A stretch of DNA of 64,000 nucleotides from the NCBI RefSeq assembly GCF_003696365.1, contig NZ_RFFM01000008.1:55372-119371 (forward strand), read 5' to 3'. This stretch comes from Stutzerimonas zhaodongensis. Its GTDB lineage: Bacteria; Pseudomonadota; Gammaproteobacteria; Pseudomonadales; Pseudomonadaceae. Positions within the stretch are counted from its first letter, which is position 1. Each line of letters begins with the position of its first letter. The notes below the pieces were generated by a model. The model did not search any database, had not been told where the DNA came from, and saw only the letters and a list, made by a program, of their open reading frames with translations. The translations under genes and the position numbers were made by a program. Positions 9,836 to 18,945 of the stretch are shown here, one piece after another.

Positions 9836-10234
9836 ATGATCGTACGTACCCTGGCTGAATGCGAGCAGTCCAACCGCAAGATCACCACCGAGACCTGGGA
9901 CAGCACGCGGATGCTGCTCAAGGACGACAAGATGGGCTTCTCGTTTCACATCACCACCATCTACGCCAACACCGAGACGCACATCCACTACCAGAACCAT
10001 CTGGAGTCGGTGTACTGCATGAGCGGCAATGGTGAGATCGAAACCATCGCTGACGGCAAGATCTACAAGATCGAGCCGGGCACGCTGTACATCCTCGACA
10101 AGCACGACGAGCACCTGCTGCGCGGCGGCACCGAGGAAATGAAGCTGGCCTGCGTCTTCAATCCGCCGCTCAACGGCAAGGAAGTACACGACGAAAGCGG
10201 CGTTTATCCGCTGGAGGCTGAAACCGTCGTCTGA
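9836..10234 (+). CDS. ectC: L-ectoine synthase
   Basis: A 132-residue cupin-fold enzyme that cyclises N-gamma-acetyl-diaminobutyrate to ectoine with loss of water. Recognised from [20 protein letters not shown] at the N-terminus, the metal and substrate residues in [24 protein letters not shown], and [17 protein letters not shown]. The length is the family norm. A GAGGAGAGT-type ribosome site precedes the ATG. It sits between ectB and ectD in the operon; the 88-base gap before ectD holds no obvious terminator. Confidence 0.97.
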   Translation: MIVRTLAECEQSNRKITTETWDSTRMLLKDDKMGFSFHITTIYANTETHIHYQNHLESVYCMSGNGEIETIADGKIYKIEPGTLYILDKHDEHLLRGGTEEMKLACVFNPPLNGKEVHDESGVYPLEAETVV

Positions 10235-10322
10235 GGCGACAGAGTGGGACGAGCCCGCTCGTCTCACTGAACCGCAGGGCGGCCCGCATCGTCCTGCGAC
10301 ACCGATTCAAGGAGAAACTAAC

Positions 10323-11240
10323 GTGAACCCCGTGCAAGCCGACCTGTACCCTTCGCGCCAGCACGACGAACCTAGCTGGCAAGAACGTCTGGATCCGGTT
10401 GTCTATCGCAATGACCTGACCAACGCCCCGATCGCACCGGACCAGCTCGAACGCTTCGAGCGTGATGGTTATCTGGTCATCCCCAACCTGTTCAGCGCCG
10501 AGGAAGTCGCGGTATTCCGCGAAGAGCTCGACCGCATGCGCCAGGACCCGGCCGTAGCCGAATCCGGCAAGACCATCAAGGAACCCGATAGCGGCGCGAT
10601 CCGCTCGGTGTTCGCCATCCACCAGGACAACGAGCTGTTTGCCCGCGTCGCCTGCGACGAGCGCATTGCAGCTATCGCCAGCTTCATTCTGGGCGGCGAC
10701 ATCTATGTGCATCAGTCGCGAATGAACTTCAAACCCGGCTTTACCGGCAAGGAGTTCTACTGGCATTCGGATTTCGAGACCTGGCACATCGAAGATGGGC
10801 TGCCGCGCATGCGCACCCTGAGCTGCTCGATACTGCTGACCGACAACGAGCCGCACAACGGCCCGCTGATGCTGGTGCCGGGATCACACAAGCACTACAT
10901 CCGCTGTGTGGGCGCAACCCCGGAGAACCACTACGAGAAATCACTGCGCAAGCAGGAGTTCGGCGTGCCAGACCATGACAGCCTGACCCGGCTAGCGGAA
11001 CGCTATGGCATCGACACCGCCACCGGCCCGGCGGGCAGCGTGGTGTTCTTCGATTGCAACACGATGCACGGTTCGAACAGCAACATCACGCCCAGTGCGC
11101 GGAGCAACCTGTTCTACGTCTACAACCATGTAGATAATGCCGCGCAGGCCCCATTCTGTGGGCTTTCGCCACGCCCGGCCTTTGTTGCCGAACGCGAGAA
11201 CTTCGAGCCGCTGCAGATCCAGCCACAACGATATCTCTGA
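10323..11240 (+). CDS. ectD: Ectoine 5-hydroxylase
   Basis: A 305-residue non-haem Fe(II)/2-oxoglutarate dioxygenase (PhyH superfamily) that converts ectoine to 5-hydroxyectoine. The diagnostic EctD signature FYWHSDFETWHIEDGLPRMR is present (about residues 142-161), providing the first His and Asp iron ligands, and the second His is in NTMHGSNSN (near 248). The start is GTG with AAGGAGAAACTAAC just upstream. Its presence means the host makes hydroxyectoine as well, a trait that gives added heat and desiccation protection. It is the fourth gene of the operon; a hairpin follows before ask. Confidence 0.96.
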   Translation: MNPVQADLYPSRQHDEPSWQERLDPVVYRNDLTNAPIAPDQLERFERDGYLVIPNLFSAEEVAVFREELDRMRQDPAVAESGKTIKEPDSGAIRSVFAIHQDNELFARVACDERIAAIASFILGGDIYVHQSRMNFKPGFTGKEFYWHSDFETWHIEDGLPRMRTLSCSILLTDNEPHNGPLMLVPGSHKHYIRCVGATPENHYEKSLRKQEFGVPDHDSLTRLAERYGIDTATGPAGSVVFFDCNTMHGSNSNITPSARSNLFYVYNHVDNAAQAPFCGLSPRPAFVAERENFEPLQIQPQRYL

Positions 11241-11253
11241 AATTAGGTTAATC

Positions 11254-11271
11254 AGGCCCGCACGTGGGCCT
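11254..11271 (+). terminator. Hairpin between ectD and ask
   Basis: AGGCCC and GGGCCT form a short stem 13 bases after the ectD stop, followed by GATCTTTGTT. It is weaker than a classic terminator and may allow partial read-through, lowering ask transcription relative to the ect genes. Confidence 0.5.
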
Positions 11272-11339
11272 GATCTTTGTTGGCGGCCAAAAGGCGGCCC
11301 AGGGATGAAAATTCACCCCCAAGACGGGAAGATGAATCG

Positions 11340-12770
11340 ATGCATACCGTAGAAAAGATCGGCGGCACATCCATGAGCCGCTTCGATGAGCTGCTGAACA
11401 ATATCTTTATCGGCGGACGCGAAGGCGACGCGCTCTACCAGCGCGTCTTCGTCGTGTCGGCCTACAGCGGCATGACCAATCTGCTGCTGGAACACAAGAA
11501 GACCGGCGAGCCCGGTGTCTACCAACGCTTTGCCGACGCCCGCAATGAGGGTGCCTGGCTCGACGCGCTGGAGACCGTCCGCCAGCGCATGGTCAACAAG
11601 AACATCGAGCTGTTCGCCAGCGACTTCGAGCTGCGCGCCGCCAACCAATTCATCAACTCGCGCATCGACGATGCCCGCGAGTGCATGAGCAGCCTGCAGC
11701 GCTTGTGCGCCTACGGCCACTTCCAGCTCGACGAGCACTTGATGAAAGTCCGCGAAATGCTCGCCTCCCTTGGCGAAGCGCACTCGGCATTCAACTCGGT
11801 ACTGGCCCTCAAGCACCGTGGCGTCAACGCGAAGATGGTCGATCTCACCGGCTGGCACCGTGACGCGCCTCTGCCGTTCGAAGAGATGGTCCGCCACAGC
11901 TTCGAAGAGGTTGACCTCTCGCGCGAACTGGTGGTGGCCACCGGCTACACGCATTGCAGCGAAGGTCTGATGAACACCTTCGACCGCGGGTACAGCGAGA
12001 TCACCTTCGCCCAGATCGCCGCCGCAACCGGCGCGCGCGAGGCAATCATCCACAAGGAATTCCACCTCTCCAGCGCCGACCCGAACCTCGTCGGGGCCGA
12101 CAAGGTGGTGACCATAGGCCGCACCAACTATGACGTAGCGGATCAGCTGTCGAATCTCGGCATGGAGGCGATCCACCCCCGTGCGGCAAAGACGCTGCGC
12201 CGTGCCGGTATCGAATTGCGCATCAAGAATGCCTTCGAGCCCGATCATGCCGGTACGCTCATCAGCCAGGACTACAAGAGCGAACGACCCTGCGTGGAAA
12301 TCATTGCCGGGCGCAAGGATGTCTTCGGCATAGAAGTGTTCGACCAAGACATGCTCGGCGACATCGGCTACGACATAGAGATCAGCAAGCTGCTCAAGCA
12401 GCTGCGCCTCTACGTGGTGAACAAGGACTCCGACGCCAACAGCATCACCTACTACGCCTCCGGCTCGCGCAAGCTGATCAACCGCGCCGCGCGGCTGATT
12501 GAGGAGAAGTACCCAGCGGCTGAAGTCACGGTGCACAACGTCGCCATCGTCTCGGCCATCGGCTCGGACCTCAAGGTCAAGGGCATACTCGCCAAGACCG
12601 TGGCCGCACTGGCCGGTGCCGGCATCAGCATCCAGGCCGTGCATCAGTCCATCCGCCAGGTGGAAATGCAGTGCGTGGTCAATGAAGAGGACTACGACGA
12701 TGCGGTCGCGGCCCTGCACCGCGCGTTGATCGAGCCGGAAAATCACGGCGATGTGATCGCTGCGGCATAA
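11340..12770 (+). CDS. ask: Ectoine-pathway-specific aspartokinase
   Basis: Phosphorylates aspartate, the first committed step toward aspartate-beta-semialdehyde, the precursor used by EctB. The N-terminal kinase signature is HTVEKIGGTSMSRFDELL, in place of the usual KFGGTS. Two ACT regions lie at the C-terminus (around GIEVFDQDMLGDIGYDIEIS and GDLKVKGILAKTVAALAGAG-type sequence). I use the ATG at 11340 (476 residues), preceded by GGGAAG; the open frame extends to 11277 but that leader is unconserved and runs into the hairpin. Linked aspartokinases of this kind form the Ask_Ect subgroup, described in P. stutzeri as less sensitive to feedback control and boosting ectoine yield. It closes the operon. 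Confidence 0.92.
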   Translation: MHTVEKIGGTSMSRFDELLNNIFIGGREGDALYQRVFVVSAYSGMTNLLLEHKKTGEPGVYQRFADARNEGAWLDALETVRQRMVNKNIELFASDFELRAANQFINSRIDDARECMSSLQRLCAYGHFQLDEHLMKVREMLASLGEAHSAFNSVLALKHRGVNAKMVDLTGWHRDAPLPFEEMVRHSFEEVDLSRELVVATGYTHCSEGLMNTFDRGYSEITFAQIAAATGAREAIIHKEFHLSSADPNLVGADKVVTIGRTNYDVADQLSNLGMEAIHPRAAKTLRRAGIELRIKNAFEPDHAGTLISQDYKSERPCVEIIAGRKDVFGIEVFDQDMLGDIGYDIEISKLLKQLRLYVVNKDSDANSITYYASGSRKLINRAARLIEEKYPAAEVTVHNVAIVSAIGSDLKVKGILAKTVAALAGAGISIQAVHQSIRQVEMQCVVNEEDYDDAVAALHRALIEPENHGDVIAAA

Positions 12771-12790
12771 GCCTGAGACTGCACCCTCGC

Positions 12791-12824
12791 ACCGCCGGAC
12801 CTAGCTCGCGCTAGGCCCGGCGGT
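12791..12824. terminator. Strong hairpin between convergent ask and ctaG
   Basis: An imperfect 15-base-pair stem (ACCGCCGG/CCGGCGGT and CCTAGC/GCTAGG, with one mismatch and a TCGC loop) lies 20 bases after ask and overlaps the last codons of the convergent ctaG gene. There is no T-run; it probably serves both directions. Confidence 0.6.
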
Positions 12825-13620
12825 CTGCTGTCTGCCACTCGTCAACCACAACGGGCTGCTTGCGCTGCCGGTACCAGGCCGAGAAGAACACCAGCGCCAG
12901 CAGCATCTCTGCAATATCGCCGCCGTAGAACATCAGCTGCGCCGCCCCCTCGATTTCTGCCAGGTCGTGCCCGGCATCCCTTGGAAACCCATAGGCGAAC
13001 ATCAGCTTGCCCAGCACCGTATGGGCGGCAATGGCAATGAAGAGCACGACCAAGCGAAGCCGCATGCCCGGCCGATGCGGCGCTGGGTCAGGGCCGGCGA
13101 TAGACCAGCAGAACAGGTAGCCGGCCAGCACGAAATGCAGGTGCAGCCACAGGTGTATGCCCGGTTCGTGAAAACTCATCTGGTACAGCGGAGTGAGGTA
13201 GAGCAGGTAGAGCGCGCCGACGTTGAGCACAAGCGCTGTGACCGGGTGACTCAAGCAACGCACCGGCATGCTGGCCGCCACTGTCATGATGCGGCGCGCG
13301 GTGGTCACCGGCACGCTGCGTAGCAGCAAAGTGCCTGGCGCGCCGAGCATCAGCGCGATAGGCGCAAACATGCCGAGCAGCAGATGCTGAGCCATGTGCC
13401 CCCGCAGATCGATATGCCCCCACTCGACCACGGGCGGCGAAAAGGCGATGACCAGTAGCGCGCTGCCAAGGGTAAAGCTGGCGAGCCGCCAGCAATGCCA
13501 GACCTTGCGACGCTTGCGCTGCCACCGCACGGCAAGCACGTAGGCGAACCACAGGCTGAGGATCAGCATCACCAGCACGAAGGTGCCGGCCAATGTCAGC
13601 AGGCTCGCCTCATGGATCAT
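12811..13620 (-). CDS. CtaG-type cytochrome c oxidase assembly / membrane protein
   Basis: A 269-residue polytopic inner-membrane protein of the caa3-type CtaG family, with about seven hydrophobic segments and conserved histidines in HIDLRGHMAQHLLLGMFAP, HEPGIHLWLHLHFVLAGYLFCW and AHTVLGKLMFAYG that could bind copper or haem. The family was named for copper delivery to the CuA/CuB sites of caa3 oxidase in Bacillus, but its Pseudomonas members are unproven. It overlaps the DUF2243 gene upstream by four bases, so the two form an operon and probably act together in the membrane. No oxidase subunits are adjacent. Confidence 0.85.
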   Translation of the reverse strand: MIHEASLLTLAGTFVLVMLILSLWFAYVLAVRWQRKRRKVWHCWRLASFTLGSALLVIAFSPPVVEWGHIDLRGHMAQHLLLGMFAPIALMLGAPGTLLLRSVPVTTARRIMTVAASMPVRCLSHPVTALVLNVGALYLLYLTPLYQMSFHEPGIHLWLHLHFVLAGYLFCWSIAGPDPAPHRPGMRLRLVVLFIAIAAHTVLGKLMFAYGFPRDAGHDLAEIEGAAQLMFYGGDIAEMLLALVFFSAWYRQRKQPVVVDEWQTADRRA

Positions 13621-14087
13621 TGGCTACCTCGCACGACGGTCTGCGTGTTGGCTTTGGCCCACTTCCACAGTGCAAAGCCGATCACCAATAGCAGGGCGCC
13701 GAATCCGTTCCAGGCCAGATCGTAGGGCAACAGGTTGTCGACATAACGCACCTGATGCAGGCGCAGGATCTTGTGGTCGACGATGCCATCGAACAGCTGA
13801 AATCCGCCCGCGCCGAGAAAAAAACCAGCCCAGGCGTGCAAACGCGACACGGCATTGCGGCGGGACAGCTGAGTGAACAGGTAGAAGCCGGCCGCCAGCA
13901 TGAGCAGCTCGGCTGAATGCAGAAGCCCGTCGGACAGTAGGCCGATAGTGGGCGTGGAGCGGTCGAAGAAGTGATGCCAGGCGAGAATCTGATGGAAGAC
14001 GATTTCATCGACCGCTGCCATCAGCCCGACCCCGAGAAAGAGCGTCGCGATCATGCTGCTTCTGGCATCGGTTGGAGTGGCGCTCAC
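13617..14087 (-). CDS. DUF2243 membrane protein
   Basis: A 156-residue protein with four hydrophobic segments matching DUF2243: GLMAAVDEIVFHQILAWHHF, then GLLSDGLLHSAELLMLAAGF. I start it at the GTG at 14087, which has GCGGAGG five bases upstream; the frame can be extended to a GTG at 14123 but without a ribosome site. The conserved histidines and acidic residues inside membrane segments suggest metal or haem contact, but no function is established. It overlaps the CtaG-type gene by four bases, a pairing that I have seen in other proteobacteria. Confidence 0.82.
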   Translation of the reverse strand: MSATPTDARSSMIATLFLGVGLMAAVDEIVFHQILAWHHFFDRSTPTIGLLSDGLLHSAELLMLAAGFYLFTQLSRRNAVSRLHAWAGFFLGAGGFQLFDGIVDHKILRLHQVRYVDNLLPYDLAWNGFGALLLVIGFALWKWAKANTQTVVRGSQ

Positions 14088-14272
14088 GAATACCTCCGCT
14101 TGCTGGGGGTTTGCAGGCGACACCCCTACCGGCCATCGCCATACACCTTATCTATAGGTGACTGGCGTGCCCCTCGGGAAGTTCGTCGAGGTCTTGATCT
14201 GGGCCGGCGAAAAGCGTCGGACGACTGATTAGAATCCGCACACTTTTTGTTGGTATCCAGAGCCACTGCACC

Positions 14273-15646
14273 ATGACCCATTCGCGCACTGAACTGCTGT
14301 CCCCCGCCGGCACCCTGAAATCCATGCGTTACGCCTTTGCTTACGGGGCCGACGCGGTCTACGCCGGCCAGCCGCGCTACAGCCTGCGCGTGCGCAACAA
14401 CGAGTTCGACCACGCCAACCTGCGCCTGGGCATCGACGAAGCCCACGCCCAAGGCAAGCAGTTCTACGTGGTGGTCAACATTGCGCCGCACAACGCCAAA
14501 TTGCGTACGTTCATCAAGGATCTCGAGCCGGTAGTGGCGATGGGGCCGGACGCCCTGATCATGTCCGACCCAGGCCTGATCATGCTGGTGCGCCAGCACT
14601 TTCCCGAGATGACCATTCACCTGTCGGTGCAAGCCAATGCGGTGAACTGGGCGAGCGTCGAGTTCTGGCGTCAGCAGGGTCTGACCCGCGCCATTCTTTC
14701 GCGTGAACTGTCGCTGGAAGAAATCGCCGAGATCCGCGAACGGGTGCCGGGCATGGAGCTGGAAGTGTTTGTCCACGGCGCGCTGTGCATGGCCTATTCG
14801 GGGCGCTGCTTGCTGTCGGGCTACATCAACAAGCGCGATCCCAACCAGGGCTCCTGCACCAACGCCTGTCGCTGGGAATACAAGGCCCATGAGGGCAAGG
14901 AAAACGAGCTGGGCAACATCGTCCAGCAGTACCAGCCGATTCCGGTGCAGCAGCTCGGATCAGGCGGCACCCAGCCTACTCTTGGCGCCGGCGCGCCTAC
15001 CGATCAGGTGTTCCTGCTCGAAGACAGCAGCCGCCCCGGCGAGCTGATGGAAGCCTTCGAAGACGAACACGGCACCTACATTATGAATTCCAAGGATCTG
15101 CGCGCCGTGCAGCATGTCGAGCGGCTGGTGAAGATGGGCGTGCATTCGCTGAAAATCGAGGGCCGCACCAAGTCCCACTATTACGTGGCGCGCACCGCGC
15201 AGGTCTATCGCAAAGCCATCGACGATGCCGTCGCTGGCCAGCCCTTCGACAAGTCACTGATGGACACCCTCGAATCCCTCGCGCATCGCGGCTACACCGA
15301 AGGCTTTCTGCGGCGGCACGTGCATGACGAGTACCAGAACTACGAGCGCGGTTTCTCGCTTTCGGATCGCCAGCAATTCGTCGGTGAAATGACCGGAGAG
15401 CGGCGCAACGGCCTGGCCGAGGTCATCGTCAAGAATCGCTTTGCCGTCGGCGATCGGCTGGAGCTGATGACGCCCCAGGGCAACCTCAACTTCCACCTGG
15501 ACGCTCTGGAGAACAAGCGCGGCGAACGCACCGAGGTGGCTCCTGGCGACGGCCATGCACTCTACCTGCCAGTGCCGGAAACGGTCGACTTGCGCTACGC
15601 ACTGGTAATGCGCGAGCTGGACGGCGGCACCACAACCCGCGGTTAG
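14273..15646 (+). CDS. trhP: tRNA 5-hydroxyuridine synthesis protein TrhP (peptidase U32 family, YegQ)
   Basis: A 457-residue U32-family protein. TrhP/YegQ catalyses prephenate-dependent hydroxylation of U34 in a set of tRNAs, the first step to cmo5U-type modification; it is not a peptidase. Landmarks are ELLSPAGTLKSMRYAFAYGA at the start, the U32 signature EVFVHGALCMAYSGRCLLSG near residue 163, and conserved cysteines in that motif and in GSCTNACRWEY that fit an iron-sulfur site. A C-terminal beta domain (about 350-450) is also present. The length matches E. coli YegQ. It stands alone, divergent from the DUF2243 gene. Confidence 0.9.
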   Translation: MTHSRTELLSPAGTLKSMRYAFAYGADAVYAGQPRYSLRVRNNEFDHANLRLGIDEAHAQGKQFYVVVNIAPHNAKLRTFIKDLEPVVAMGPDALIMSDPGLIMLVRQHFPEMTIHLSVQANAVNWASVEFWRQQGLTRAILSRELSLEEIAEIRERVPGMELEVFVHGALCMAYSGRCLLSGYINKRDPNQGSCTNACRWEYKAHEGKENELGNIVQQYQPIPVQQLGSGGTQPTLGAGAPTDQVFLLEDSSRPGELMEAFEDEHGTYIMNSKDLRAVQHVERLVKMGVHSLKIEGRTKSHYYVARTAQVYRKAIDDAVAGQPFDKSLMDTLESLAHRGYTEGFLRRHVHDEYQNYERGFSLSDRQQFVGEMTGERRNGLAEVIVKNRFAVGDRLELMTPQGNLNFHLDALENKRGERTEVAPGDGHALYLPVPETVDLRYALVMRELDGGTTTRG

Positions 15647-15672
15647 CCGCCAGTACGGCGCGCCGGCTCAAG

Positions 15673-15695
15673 ACCCGCTCCGCCGCGAGGCGGGT
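15673..15695 (+). terminator. Weak terminator hairpin after trhP
   Basis: ACCCGC and GCGGGT pair around a GC-rich loop 27 bases beyond the trhP stop and are followed by TTCGC. The T-run is minimal. Confidence 0.45.
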
Positions 15696-15710
15696 TTCGC
15701 CGCGACCGAC

Positions 15711-15779
15711 GTAGGGTGGCTTTAGCCCACCAGCAGTTGATGGCGAAAAGACAAGCGGTGGGCCGAAGCCCACCCTACA
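15711..15779. repeat. Intergenic palindromic repeat between trhP and the GGDEF-EAL gene
   Basis: GTAGGGTGG..TAGCCCACC at the left and GGTGGGC..GCCCACCCTAC at the right are imperfect inverted copies around a 20-base spacer. Such GTAGGGTGGGCT elements are dispersed in Pseudomonas chromosomes, between convergent genes as here. Only one copy is in the window. Confidence 0.7.
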
Positions 15780-15804
15780 GGCCGCAAAAGGCCAGCCCGC
15801 ACCC

Positions 15805-18666
15805 TCAGACCAAAAGCTTCACGAACTCGTCAACCGGCACAGGTCGGCTGATCAGGTAGCCCTGCATCTCGTCGCATCCATGGGCCTTGAGGAAATCCAT
15901 CTGCGCCTGGGTCTCCACGCCCTCCGCCACCACTTTCAGCTCAAGGCTGTGAACCATCGCGATGATGGCGCGGACGATGGCCGAGTCTTCGCCGACCTGA
16001 TCCAGTTCGGAGATGAAAGAGCGGTCGATCTTCACGAAATCCACCGGGAAGCGCTTGAGATAGCTGAGCGAGGAATAACCGGTGCCGAAATCGTCGATGG
16101 CGAGCTTCACGCCCAACGCGCGCAGTTGCCGACTGATATTGATTGCATTGTCGATGTCGTCCAGCAGCTGGCTTTCAGTCAGTTCCAGCTCGAGTCGATC
16201 GGCTGGCAAACCGGTTTCTTCCAGAACCTGGCGCACCAGGCTGACGAAGTTACCCTGCCGTAACTGCTTGACCGACAGGTTCACAGACACGCGAATCTCG
16301 GCCACCCCTTCGAGCTGCCACTGCCGCGCCTGCTTGCAGGCCTGGCGTAGCACGAACTCGCCCAGGGGAATGATCAGCCCGGTTTCCTCGGCCAGCGGGA
16401 TGAAGAACCCCGGCGCGATCAGCCCTTTCTGTGGGTGACGCCACCGCACCAGCGCTTCGGCAGCATCCAGACGATCCTCGGCCACGTTCAGCCGCGGCTG
16501 ATAGAAGACTTCCAGCTGGCCGTCCTCCAGCGCGCGACGCAGTTGATTTTCCATTTTGAGGTTGTCCAGGCTGGAAACCTGCAAGCGGTCGGTGAAGAAC
16601 TGCAGGGTATTGCCGCCCAGGTGTTTGGCATGCTGCATTGCCATGTTCGCTTGTAACAGCAGCGTCGCGGCTTCCCGTGAGTTATCCGGCATCAGGCTGA
16701 CGCCAATGGACGCACTGACAACCAGCTCCTGATCACCGATCAGGATGGGTTTTCTGAGTCGTGACAGCAGGTGGCTACCGCTATGCGCGAGGTTGGCGAG
16801 GCTGCCGTATCCCTCGAGCACGACCACGAACTCATCACCGGATAGCCGCGCGATTGTGTCGGCGTCCGACAGCGTCGTTGACAGCCGGCGGGAAACTTCG
16901 CGCAGCAGCTGGTCGGCGGCGTCATGGCCCAGGCTTTCGTTGAGGACCTTGAAACGGTCGAGATCGAGATAGAAGACCGCCAGCCCGCGGCTGCGACTGC
17001 GGCTGCGCTCACACGCCGCGTGCAGACGTTCTTTCAGCAGGGTGCGATTGGCAAGGCCGGTGAGCTCGTCGAAATGGGTGAGGTAGCGAAGGCGCTCTTC
17101 CACCTGCCGCCGGACGCTTAGGTCGGATACGAAAGCCACTACATTGCTGACGTTGCCCTGGCTGTCACGCACCACGCGCAGCTGGGCCCATTGCGGGTAA
17201 ACCTCGCCGCTCTTGCGCGTTTCGATCAGTTCCCCTTCCCAACTGCCGTCGGTCACCAGGCGTGCACGGATGGCGGCATATTGCTGGCGGCTGTCCTCCG
17301 AACTGGCCAGGAGCGCGACGCTTTGGCCGATCAGCTCTTCGCGGGTATATCCGGACAATGTGCAGCACGCCTGATTGACGGCCAGAAGACGATACTCCGG
17401 GTCCATGATCGCCATCCCCTCGCCCGCCGCCTCGAACACCGTGGCAGCCAGCCGCAACTGCTCGGCCTGCCGGCGACTCTCGCTGATGTCCCTCCGGGTA
17501 CCGATCATGCGCAGGGCGCGGCCATCGGCGCTGCGTTCGATGACGCGGCCACGGTCTTCGATCCACACCGAGTTGCCGTCATGCTGAAGTGCCCGGTATT
17601 GGACCGTGTAGGTTTCGGTCTCGCCCTTGAGGTGGGCGATCAGGTCCCGGCGAACACGCGGGCCATCCTCGGCGTGCAGCTCGGGGCGCTGTTGTTCGGC
17701 GAGCCGCAGCCGGTCGCTCTGACCGACCCCGAAGAGCACGTCCATCTTCGAGTGGTGCACCTCACCATTCACCAGATCCCAATCCCACATGCCCAGCTTG
17801 CTGGCTTCCATCGCCAGGGTAAGCCGGGTCTCGCTTTCCCGTAGTTCGGTGGCCGTCTTGGCCAGTTCGGCGGTACGCTGGTTTACCCGCTGTTCCAGCC
17901 CTTCGTATGCCTCGCGAAGCTGACTTTCTGCATGCCGCCGCTGTTCGATTTCTCGGGCCAGATTGCCGTTCAACTCGCTGGCTTCGCTGCGCATGCTCTC
18001 GAGACGACGGATCAATAACTGGTTGTGCTGGCGTTGTTGCAGACTGCTGGTCACCAGGCGATTGATCTGCCAGGCGATCATGCTCAGCGTGAACAACACA
18101 ATCGAAGCCAGCACGCCCCAGCCCTGCAGCTGTGGCTCACCACTGCTGAGCAGTAGCACCGAGGCGGGTAGCAGAGCGGGAATGGCGAAGGTGCCGAAAG
18201 CGCGCATCGACACGCCGCAGGCCACACCGCTTGCGACAATGACCGAGGCAAGCGAGCCCAGCAGCACCGCCTCCTGGAGGAACGGTCCGCCCACGGCCAG
18301 TTCGGTGATGGCATAGCCGAACAATACGGCACTGAGGGTGCTTGTCAGCAGGAAGGTTGTCAGCCAGCGCGCGTTCGGCTGGTCTTCGGGGCTGGCCATC
18401 AGGAACTGGTGGGTCTGATGCAGCCGTAGCACGGCCAGCAGGAAGGTCAGGCTCGACCAGATCGCCAACTCAACCGATGATTCTTCGCTCCAGAGGACAG
18501 CGGGAAACACCACGCTGGTAAGCGCCATCAGCAGCACAGCCAGCCGCGAGCCCTGATACAGCAGGCGAGTGCGTTCCGTCCGTTGATCGGCCTCTGCGAG
18601 GCGCAACGCGGCGTGGTTCTCCACGGCCTTGGTCGCCGAGGGATGGGCTTGGGCGGAATCGATCAT
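15805..18666 (-). CDS. Membrane-anchored PAS-GGDEF-EAL cyclic-di-GMP protein
   Basis: A 953-residue protein. Order: cytoplasmic N-terminal tail, about six membrane segments (residues 45-215), a coiled coil (220-280), two PAS domains (about 280-530), a GGDEF domain and a C-terminal EAL domain. The diguanylate cyclase motif reads SGDEF ([11 protein letters not shown]), a variant often still active; the phosphodiesterase signature EALVRW is intact, as are [10 protein letters not shown] and the [19 protein letters not shown] loop with KIDRSFI. It may therefore make or break c-di-GMP, with degradation better supported. It stands convergent to trhP and divergent to uvrD; the pairing with uvrD resembles PA5442-PA5443 of P. 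aeruginosa. Confidence 0.9.
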   Translation of the reverse strand: MIDSAQAHPSATKAVENHAALRLAEADQRTERTRLLYQGSRLAVLLMALTSVVFPAVLWSEESSVELAIWSSLTFLLAVLRLHQTHQFLMASPEDQPNARWLTTFLLTSTLSAVLFGYAITELAVGGPFLQEAVLLGSLASVIVASGVACGVSMRAFGTFAIPALLPASVLLLSSGEPQLQGWGVLASIVLFTLSMIAWQINRLVTSSLQQRQHNQLLIRRLESMRSEASELNGNLAREIEQRRHAESQLREAYEGLEQRVNQRTAELAKTATELRESETRLTLAMEASKLGMWDWDLVNGEVHHSKMDVLFGVGQSDRLRLAEQQRPELHAEDGPRVRRDLIAHLKGETETYTVQYRALQHDGNSVWIEDRGRVIERSADGRALRMIGTRRDISESRRQAEQLRLAATVFEAAGEGMAIMDPEYRLLAVNQACCTLSGYTREELIGQSVALLASSEDSRQQYAAIRARLVTDGSWEGELIETRKSGEVYPQWAQLRVVRDSQGNVSNVVAFVSDLSVRRQVEERLRYLTHFDELTGLANRTLLKERLHAACERSRSRSRGLAVFYLDLDRFKVLNESLGHDAADQLLREVSRRLSTTLSDADTIARLSGDEFVVVLEGYGSLANLAHSGSHLLSRLRKPILIGDQELVVSASIGVSLMPDNSREAATLLLQANMAMQHAKHLGGNTLQFFTDRLQVSSLDNLKMENQLRRALEDGQLEVFYQPRLNVAEDRLDAAEALVRWRHPQKGLIAPGFFIPLAEETGLIIPLGEFVLRQACKQARQWQLEGVAEIRVSVNLSVKQLRQGNFVSLVRQVLEETGLPADRLELELTESQLLDDIDNAINISRQLRALGVKLAIDDFGTGYSSLSYLKRFPVDFVKIDRSFISELDQVGEDSAIVRAIIAMVHSLELKVVAEGVETQAQMDFLKAHGCDEMQGYLISRPVPVDEFVKLLV

Positions 18667-18945
18667 CGTTTTCTGTAATTGGTGTCTGGAACAGTACGAA
18701 GCACTGCAGCACCTCCGGATAATGGCACGTCGCTAGCGTCGGGTCATAGTCCGTCCGACCAAAGACTGCCATCGACAATACAGCGGTATAGACCGAGCGG
18801 ATTTCCAAGGGCGTTGCCGCCCCCGTGATCGCTACCACTTACACTTTAGTCGGCTTGCTGAGGTCGAACTGAAGAGTCGCCGGCATTACTGGCCTCCGAC
18901 CGTTGCACGAGCGGGTTGACGAGATTTCCGGCTAGAATGGCGCCC

